Shown one piece after another: positions 57,397-64,000 of a DNA stretch of 64,000 bases (its first letter is position 1; every line of letters begins with the position of its first letter). The position numbers and the translations under genes are program-made. The notes beneath the pieces are model-generated. The model was not told the DNA's origin. It made no database searches and worked only from the letters and a program-made list of their open reading frames with translations. Source of the DNA: Anaeramoeba flamelloides (taxonomy: Eukaryota; Metamonada; Anaeramoebidae); NCBI GenBank assembly GCA_027625915.1, contig JANTQA010000012.1, positions 14,408,501 to 14,472,500 of the forward strand. The letters are read 5' to 3'.

Positions 57397-58574
57397 AGTG
57401 ATGTAAATAACCCATTTTTTTTTTTACTTTAACCGATTACAAAAATTTAACTCATGCAAAAAAAATTGGCTGACTGTAGAAACAAAAGAAACAAATTAAT
57501 ATGGTGAAAACAGCCGATAAATAAGATATAGGGTATTTAGAAAATTTAAAAAAGAATTATAAAGATATTGAAAGATTAAAATGTAATTTATTGAATTTTA
57601 AAATGAGATATAAACTATTTTTCAAACAAAAGGACACACCTCTCAAATCGTCAATACTATCAAATTTGATTGTTAATAAGATAATTACTTATTGGTGATT
57701 TTCATTTTAATTATTCATTTTTTCATTTTTTGCTTTTTTTATTTTTGGAATTGAACAGTTGGAAAATGAAAAAGCAAGATCAGAAGAAACCAATTTGGAA
57801 ATAATCTACCTGTGTATAAATGGAAACAGTTTAAGTTTGATTTCGAATCAAGATAGAAAGAGGAATTAAGAAAGACCATTATTGGATTGATGCATGGAAA
57901 AAAGAAAAGAGAAATAAAGAAAAAAATATTCCAACAAAATACCCAGATGAATTGCAACTTTATATTGAAAATGAGACTTTAAAGAACAAAAGTTTGACAT
58001 GTAAAGAATTATCAATAAAATTTTGAGAACTTTTTCCCAATTCGCCTTGTTCAAAGGTTTTTATTGGGTTTTATAATTTTTTTTCATTGCAATTTACAAA
58101 AAGAGATTTCTCATTTCAAATAAAAGGGCACATCAATTTTTAAAATATTGAATTTTAATTTTTTATTGTTTTGTTTTAATGAGTTTTAAAGAACTATTTG
58201 AGTGTTTTTTATGTTTTAAAGCGTTTATTATATTTTAGAATGATACTATAATTAATTTGATTCATTTATGAATAATTCTTGAAATTTTTTGTGCCCTTTT
58301 ATTTGAAAAAGAGTTTATTTCATTTTTTGAATTTATATAAAAAATATTTTTATCCCAAAAATTTTGAAAATATGACTAAATTTTTGAAATAAAATATTTA
58401 ATTTTATTGAACCATTTCCATTAATTAATTAAAGATCAAACATCTAAAAACAATTTGAATCTAGACCAGTAATATATACATTCTTTCTCATCTCCAAATA
58501 CCAAAATCAAAAAAAAAAAAATTAACTTTGAGTAATGGATTAAAGATTGTCAACATGGGTTATTTACATCACTC
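57397..58574. mobile_element. Decayed DNA transposon with 20 bp TIRs and transposase relic
   Basis: Ends 'agtgatgtaaataacccat' (57397) and its inverse 'atgggttatttacatcact' (58574). On the plus strand around 57860-58065, a relic frame reads KDHYWIDAWKKEKRNKEK, then YPDELQLYIENETLKNKSL, a TGA, then ELFPNSPCSKVFIGF. This resembles a helix-turn-helix DNA-binding segment of Tc1/mariner- or pogo-type transposases (inference). The upstream part of the same frame has several stops. No target duplication could be seen. No DDE catalytic part was recognised, so it is a decayed, internally shortened element. Confidence 0.5.
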
Positions 58575-58743
58575 TATTTTGAAATTTCTATTAATTTTAA
58601 AAAGTTGAAATAAAATAATAATAATAACATTTGTTTTTTTATTGTATATTCAAAATGTTTCTCATTTGATTTATTGTTGTCAAAATAATACATAAATTAA
58701 AGTATAATTTGGGTTTTAATATCAAAAGTGTGTTTTTTTGTTA

Positions 58744-58936
58744 CATTCAGTTTCAAATATAAGGCACTTACTTTAAACGAAATATATGGCACAAAAAAAT
58801 CTCAAATTAAGGTACAAAATATGTTATTTTTTTTATACAATTTATTTTACGAGAATCTGAATTTTGTGCCTTAATTTTAGATTTTTTTGTGCCTTAAATT
58901 TCATTAAAGTTTGTACCTTAAAATTGGAACTAACTT
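58744..58936. mobile_element. Family-G MITE, copy 4
   Basis: TA-flanked (58742-58743 and 58937-58938), diverged ends 'cattcagtttcaaatataag' and 'aaaattggaactaactt', inner 'ggcacaaaaaaatctcaaatt' and inverse preserved. Confidence 0.75.
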
Positions 58937-59587
58937 TATAGTTGGCCTATCCATGAAAAAAATCCAAGAAAATAACAATAAATCCTAAGTAAAAATGGTA
59001 TTGATTTCCTAAAGTTCTAGTATTTAAAAAGAAATTCAAAAAAAAAGGATTAATTTAGACAATTTATCTCAAAAAATTGAGTTAATTTTTTTGAAAATTT
59101 AAAACTTTTAAAAATCAAAAATTTTAAAAAATTTGAAATATTACAGAAAATAATAAATAAATTCCATTCATAATTTTAATTTTTTTCAAAATATAAAGTA
59201 ATTTAATTTCAAAATTGGTTTTTGTTTTGTTATACTAAACTAAAATTCAAAATTTTCCAGACAGCTAAAATAGTTCAAAGAATCACAATAATACAATTTT
59301 CATTAAAAAATCGAAATAATTTGTATTTTTGAAAAATATTTAAATCATTTTTTCATCTTTGAATTGTTTTTTAAATTTCCTTTTTTGAATTAAATAACAT
59401 ATTGGGTCTGAACAATGCTTTTTTTTGAGCCATTTGTATGGAGTTAAAGATATGTTATTCAAAATAGATAAACTCAAATTAAATCTGTTGATGGTATCTA
59501 CCCATTTGATCTTTCAATAATACTTAATTAGAATTACAGCAATTTAAACAATATATTTTTTTCTTTTGTTCTCTCTAAATTTTATTA

Positions 59588-60075
59588 CAGTAAGTTCCAC
59601 TTTTAAGGCACAAACTTTCAACGAAATTTAAGGCACAATAAAAATCTCAAATTAAGGCACAATATTCAAATTCTAGTAAAATAAATAGTAAAAAAAAATA
59701 TTAGAAAGTTTGTGCCTTAATTTGAGAGTTTTTTGTACCTTAAATTTTGTTGAAAGTTTGTGCCTTACAAGTCCTGTGCCTTTTTAAGGCACCTGAAAAA
59801 TCAAGAAATAAGGCACAAAATCAAAGTGGTCAAAATAAGGCACAATTTTTATGTGTAAATTTCCAAGATTACTCATAATGTAATATTCTATATATATTTA
59901 TATTGTGAAAGGATTCAAACTTACTCAGTAACTATTCGGTGAAATTATATCTTGAAATTGAGAAAGTGTCTTAAATCAAAAAATTGTTCGTTAAAGTGAA
60001 CTAAATTTTGTGGCTTATATGTTGATTTTTCCTGTGCCTTAAAATGGTACAGGACTGTAAAAGTGGAACTGACTG
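59588..60075. mobile_element. Family-G MITE, copy 5, split by a second MITE
   Basis: Left end 'cagtaagttccactttta' after TA at 59586-59587; right end 'aagtggaactgactg' before TA at 60076-60077. The element's normal 'gtgccttaaaagtgg' near its right end is interrupted after 'gtgcctta' by the 290 bp element at 59768-60057. Confidence 0.85.
59768..60057. mobile_element. 290 bp MITE (family H) nested in a family-G copy
   Basis: Ends 'caagtcctgtgcctttttaa' and 'ccttaaaatggtacaggactg', an imperfect TIR of about 25 bp, flanked by TA on both sides (59766-59767 and 60058-60059). Removing it with one TA restores the family-G sequence 'gtgccttaaaagtgg' exactly, which proves insertion with TA duplication. 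The TIR shares 'tgtgcc.tttaaggcac' with family G, so the two are related. Confidence 0.85.
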
Positions 60076-60554
60076 TAATAGACTCTGGATTTATTGGTAA
60101 TGTTAATTAATTATTTTTTTTTGACAAGTATTGTAATATATAATTGCTAACATTTGATCTAGTGAATGGTTTTAATCTTTTATTTCTACTAGAATTTATT
60201 TAAATAAAATTGTTTTTTACATAAATTGAATTTCAGTATGTTAACAATTTAAACTTGTAATTTTTTATTCTTTGAATTAAATGTTCTAATGAAAAAGTAA
60301 GAAAAAAAAACAATTTTTATAAGAAATGGGGGTTTTGGCTCTGGACACCAGTACTCCTGGTTATTACATATCTCTGAAGAAGATCGAAAAAATATCATAT
60401 TTAATTTTTTTATTATTATTATTTAAAAGAGGTTATTCAACAGAATTGCCTCCTATTTACTCTTAATTTTTTTTTAATTTGTGTTTTGATTAGAAAATCA
60501 ATAGTATTTCAAAGCAAAACATAAAGTAAAAAAAAAAAAAAAAGAAGTTAATTT

Positions 60555-60596
60555 TTTCCAGAATTTAAAATAATTAGAGTTAAATCAAAAATTTTT
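60555..60596. repeat. Left half of a palindromic module split by a LINE
   Basis: Reads 'ttccagaatttaaaataatt' and 'agagttaaatcaaa', the left arm of the 'ccagaattcaaaag' module known from 2722-2796. Its right arm is found 680 bases away at 61281-61322. Confidence 0.7.
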
Positions 60597-61278
60597 ATCT
60601 GAATAAACTAATAAAATTTAACCTAATAATTAACAAAAAAGTAATTGGGTTTCAAAGAATTTAAAACTTCTTAAAAAGGAAATTTATAATATTAATCATA
60701 ATGGGTTGTTAAATTCTACCAGTCGGAAATGTCCTTAGGTTTTTTTTAATTAGAGAAATAAAAAGAAAATTTAAGAAATTTTTGGTTTATTTCTTAAATT
60801 AAAAAAAACCTAGACACTTTTCGTTAGGTTTTCCAAAATTTATAAGAATATTTTCAAATAATTAAAAACGAAAAAAAAAATATTTATTAATCAAAAATAC
60901 TTAAGTTATCCATCAAACCCATTCATTCTAAAATTCAGAACGTTTTTTAACTGCTTAAATAGATATTACTATGTAATAAATTAAACTCAAATAAAATTTA
61001 TCCTTTATGTTTAAAAAATGAACATAAAGAGATAATAGAAAATATTGATAGTATTTGTTGGGTATGCCCTTCCTAGATTAAGATAGATTTATATTTTAAA
61101 ATAAATTAAAAGAATTAAAGTTTAATGAAATAATAACAATTCGTGGAAGCTTAAAATTATTTTCATTAATTATAATCGTAGAATCTATGATTTTAAGCTT
61201 AAATTCCTAAAAGGGGATTTAAATAAAAGTGCACTGAGATTGTATTTTACATTCCCTCATCAATAAAAAAAAAAAAAA
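60597..61278 (+). mobile_element. 5'-truncated LINE, copy 2, inside a palindrome
   Basis: Same family as copy 1, opposite orientation. From about 60600 it matches the middle region (aattctaccagt, equivalent to LLNSTSWK). At 60725-60845 it carries two palindromic modules at the same position as copy 1, then the C-terminal region, and ends at a poly-A at 61265-61280. An imperfect 15 bp duplication, 'aaatcaaaaattttt' (60582-60596) and 'aaatcaaagattttt' (61279-61293), flanks it. Several frame breaks (at least three) make it dead. Confidence 0.75.
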
Positions 61279-61280
61279 AA

Positions 61281-62010
61281 ATCAAAGATTTTTCTCAATT
61301 CTGTCAAATTCTGGAAAACCTAGACACTTAAAGGTACTCTACAACACTGGAAGGCACTCAACAGCATTATATATATTTAACATTTTAAATTTGAGAAATA
61401 TATTAAAAATTTATTGAATTTTCAGTTTATTTCTCAAATAAAAAAAATATATACCTCGAGCTTTTCAAAAAATTAAAGGAATTTGGTTAAATCAAAGATT
61501 TTACTCTATTCTTTTGAATTCTGGAAAAGTGACTTTTCGGGTTTCCTGGGTTTTCTGTTTATCTGGAACATCAATAGATTTTCGTTAGGTTTTTTTGAGT
61601 TATCTATTTCTTTGTGAAGTGTTCTAGGATTCTTTTGCTTTTCGAAATAAACTGAAAATTTTAAGAAATTTTCCGTTTATTTCAAAAAGTAAAAAAAAAC
61701 CTAACAAAAATCAATAAATTTTTCAAATAAAATTGAAAACCTCAAAAAAAAAACCTAGAACACTTCATAAATAAAATAGAAAACCTCAAAAAAACCTAGA
61801 ACACTCCACAGATAAAACAGAAAACCTCAAGAAAACCCAGAACATTTAACAGATAAAAATTGAAAAGCTCAAAAAAACCTGGCACTTAATAGATAAAACG
61901 GCAATCTTAAAATAAGCACCCTTAGTATTTTTTTAATTTAATTTCAAAAATTAAAAAAAAAAACCTAGGTACTCTACAGCACCCTATGGTACTTTACAGT
62001 ACCTAACATC
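61281..62010. repeat. Long palindrome-module array
   Basis: Begins with the right half of the module split by LINE copy 2, then 'ccagaattcaaaag'-type and 'tttcaaaaagtaaaaaaaa'-type palindromes. At 61740-61890 there is a direct tandem set of about 40-45 bp units ('cctagaacactccacagata', then 'aaacagaaaacctcaa'), three to four copies with changes. The end has 'ggtactctacag', 'ggtactttacag' and similar short words. No coding capacity. Confidence 0.7.
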
Positions 62011-62646
62011 TCTTCATGAAACTCTAAACTTGTATTTAAAGTTATTATCCCAGCTATAATTCAGGCAATCTGATAACTCAAAAAAAAATCATATTTTCTT
62101 TAATCAAAGAAAATTTATAAGTCCCAAAAGAAAATGAGTATTAAAATTCATTTTGAAAAATAATTCAAAAAAATGTCAGGAATTTTTTTCTACAAATAAT
62201 TTTTCATTTAATAATTTTTTCTTTTAGAATAAATAATAAAAGTGATCAAGAAAGAAGAATTAGCGACATATAAAAATTAAATCTAAAACCAAAAAATTAT
62301 CGATTTTTTTTTTATTATTTTATTGATCATTTTCAAAAAAAAATTTCTATTTAAGGGTTCTTAGAATTCTTTTTCTTTTTTTAACTACATTCTAAAAAAA
62401 TATCTCAGGTCTCAAAATAAAAAGTGTGGGTGTAATTATTTAGAAAAAAAATTAAAAAGTTAAAAAATGTCAAAAAAATTTCGATATATTATTATTGGAC
62501 ATATTTAAGCAATAAATATTCAAAATTAAAAAACAATGATAATGGTACCAACAAAGACAACAATGGTGACAAAGATAAAGAAGTTTAATTTTAATAATAA
62601 TAAAATTATTCAAAATTAAGAAACCAAAAAATAAAATGAAAGAACA

Positions 62647-63981
62647 TTAATTAAAGACACTTTCGGATAGTTCTTTGAGCGAATTAAGTTCGTCTTGTAG
62701 ACCGATTTTTATACATCCACGCATTCGTTCTATGAACGCTGGTATTCCATAAACTGAATATTGCTCGATAATTTGAAGGCGATTTTGGTTATTTGTGATT
62801 GTCTGCAAAATCCTTTTTAAATAATAGATCACATTCTCATATTGCGATCTATTAATAAGCTCTTTCAAAAAAATCGGTAGTATGTCAAAGGCCTGATTTT
62901 TCAGATAAATGTCCATCATGTCGGTGATTAAATTTATTGCCTGGGATTGGAAAACGATCACGTCTTGGGCCTTGGCGTTTGAGAAGCACTTGGAGATTTG
63001 ATATTTTTTTTCAAAAAAGGTGCGGTAATTATCTTCTTCTTGTGATTTGCTTTGAATAACCATATTGTGCGTGCCGTTTTCAATGACCTTGATGCACTTG
63101 AAGGTTTGTAACAACACCTCGATCGCCCTTGTTTTGTACCCTAATTGATCCCACCTGACACCCAATCGGTTGAGTGCAATGATCTCTTGAAGCAAATCTG
63201 GTGGATTGTCAAGGTCCAGAAGGTTGATTACTTGGTTGTCAGTTTCGTTGAACGGGGGCATGTCGTCCAAATCCACCTCATGGGTGCGGAACGTGATCGG
63301 GATCGTTTCCAATGCTTTGATCGCCTTTTTTTTTTTTTTCAAACGAGAAAAAATTTCGGACATACAAATCGTGGCATTGATCGACAAGGATAGGTTTTTG
63401 CTGAGCAGCGAAAAGTGGTTTGCTTTCTTTAAGAGATCCAAAACCCTGTTCAGATCAGAGAATTGGTTGATTTCGGATTGCACTAATGACACGATTTGCC
63501 CATAACACTGGGTTTTTTGTTGCTTGAAAATCGCAAGCTCAAGTGCGCTTTCGTATTCACTTAGTGCACCTGTAGGCATGTTGTTCAGAAAATTTTTTGT
63601 CCCAGTTTGAATGTGATCATTAAAAATTGCCTTCGAAATGTTGATCCAGTTTTTGTGTCTTGTGATGTTGCATTTGTTGAATTTCGTCTGTGTGTTTGGG
63701 TTTGTGTAGCGAGACAAATAATAGTAATTTGGGTGGTAGCACGTTTTTGCGTTCGTTTTTGAAAGGGAATTGTTATTCGGACTCGAATTTTTGCTTTGGC
63801 TCCGGCTGAGGGTGAGGGTTGGTTTTGTTTTTGTTTTTATTTTTGGCTTTGTTTTTTTGTTGTTCGTAGGATTTGGGTTGAAATCGCCAAATATTTGCGA
63901 ACTGCTGAACACTCGTTTTGGAACTAGGCTATGAAAAATAAAAAAACTTAGTTTTTTTGTTGGTATGGTTTGGGATAACAT
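62647..63981 (-). CDS. TPR-like helical-repeat protein, unknown role
   Basis: Single open frame of 444 codons starting at ATG 63981; upstream sequence is outside the window. Residues 1-110 are basic and low-complexity (K/T/N/S-rich). From about 130 onward the sequence is a run of amphipathic helices, for example ALSEYESALELAIFKQ, LNRLGVRWDQLGYKTRAIEVL and MMDIYLKNQAFDILPIFLKE. Spacing and residues (L/G/Y/A/A pattern) fit tetratricopeptide-type repeats. No catalytic motif or signal peptide. TPR proteins are scaffolds, so the partner cannot be named. Base composition is clearly richer in GC than the flanks, including codons such as CGC and GGC. The 82- and 99-codon plus ORFs across it are shadows. 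Confidence 0.7.
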   Translation of the reverse strand: MLSQTIPTKKLSFFIFHSLVPKRVFSSSQIFGDFNPNPTNNKKTKPKIKTKTKPTLTLSRSQSKNSSPNNNSLSKTNAKTCYHPNYYYLSRYTNPNTQTKFNKCNITRHKNWINISKAIFNDHIQTGTKNFLNNMPTGALSEYESALELAIFKQQKTQCYGQIVSLVQSEINQFSDLNRVLDLLKKANHFSLLSKNLSLSINATICMSEIFSRLKKKKKAIKALETIPITFRTHEVDLDDMPPFNETDNQVINLLDLDNPPDLLQEIIALNRLGVRWDQLGYKTRAIEVLLQTFKCIKVIENGTHNMVIQSKSQEEDNYRTFFEKKYQISKCFSNAKAQDVIVFQSQAINLITDMMDIYLKNQAFDILPIFLKELINRSQYENVIYYLKRILQTITNNQNRLQIIEQYSVYGIPAFIERMRGCIKIGLQDELNSLKELSESVFN

Positions 63982-64000
63982 TTATTGTTTGGTTGTTGTA

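Larger units (their letters stand above)
55298..62646. other. Element-dense intergenic region
   Basis: From left to right: a 77-codon minus ORF at 55427-55660 that looks accidental; an old repeat (55835-55935, related to 14525-14620); a LINE 3' fragment; a 1.2 kb DNA element; family-G MITEs; a LINE copy inside a palindrome array. A small perfect hairpin ('aatctctattaaatt' and its inverse) is at 56450-56489. No host gene could be supported. 62011-62646 is AT-rich without visible features. Confidence 0.5.

Noticed and set aside
1-64000. CRISPR arrays, bacterial operons, ribosome-binding sites or prophage
   Set aside because: No regularly spaced identical repeats; spliced genes and poly-A-tailed LINEs show eukaryotic nuclear DNA. 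No LTR or virus-like element was recognised either.

Overview
The window is very AT-rich eukaryotic nuclear DNA. Its features are spliceosomal GT-AG introns, Lys/Asn-rich proteins with poly-N, poly-K and poly-D runs, very long homopolymers, and many dispersed fold-back repeats. The gene set (DOCK-family exchange factor, Ras-type GTPase, ceramide-synthase-like TLC protein, pecanex-like membrane protein) points to a free-living unicellular eukaryote, probably an amoeboid protist. Anaeramoeba-like or amoebozoan are my guesses; no rRNA or other marker settles it.

Layout. 1-3.6 kb: repeats, one palindrome array and a few exon-like patches. 3.6-4.8 kb (-): short pecanex-like gene in three exons. 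5.7-7.5 kb: two (+) exon-like patches and a 620 bp terminal-inverted-repeat element. 7.9-14.2 kb (-): a TLC/ceramide-synthase-like gene whose two exons are 5.3 kb apart; the gap seems to hold one small (-) gene and one multi-exon (+) gene. 14.2-21 kb: repeats, small TIR elements and a five-exon (-) gene at 17.6-18.2 kb. 21.1-26.9 kb: a 1.47 kb inverted duplication, each arm with a Ras-type GTPase gene; the right copy is frameshifted before its prenylation signal. 27.3-27.7 kb: a small (+) two-exon candidate. 29.3-40.4 kb (-): a DOCK-family gene of two exons (about 2,534 aa) with a 3.5 kb intron holding fold-back elements. 40.7-45 kb: (+) exon-like patches, an extremely AT-rich stretch and a decayed tRNA-like sequence. 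45.4-55.3 kb (-): a four-exon gene for a secreted, probably GPI-anchored, beta-sandwich-like protein, with introns of 4.6, 4.4 and 0.17 kb; one holds a 5'-truncated LINE with an 18 bp target-site duplication. 55.3-62.6 kb: nested DNA-element and LINE remains and palindrome arrays. 62.6-64 kb (-): a TPR-like helical-repeat protein.

Three themes stand out. (1) Many real exons are short and AG/GT-bounded, so they do not appear as long ORFs. Phase-compatible joins recover several complete small genes. (2) Introns are either tiny (15 to about 170 nt) or multi-kilobase and loaded with elements. (3) A modular palindrome family occurs as free arrays, inside a LINE at one fixed position, and as the site into which another LINE copy inserted.

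The genes do not form one pathway. DOCK and Ras both belong to small-GTPase signalling, but DOCK proteins normally activate Rac/Cdc42, not Ras. All splice joins are inferences from sequence; no transcript or database search was available.
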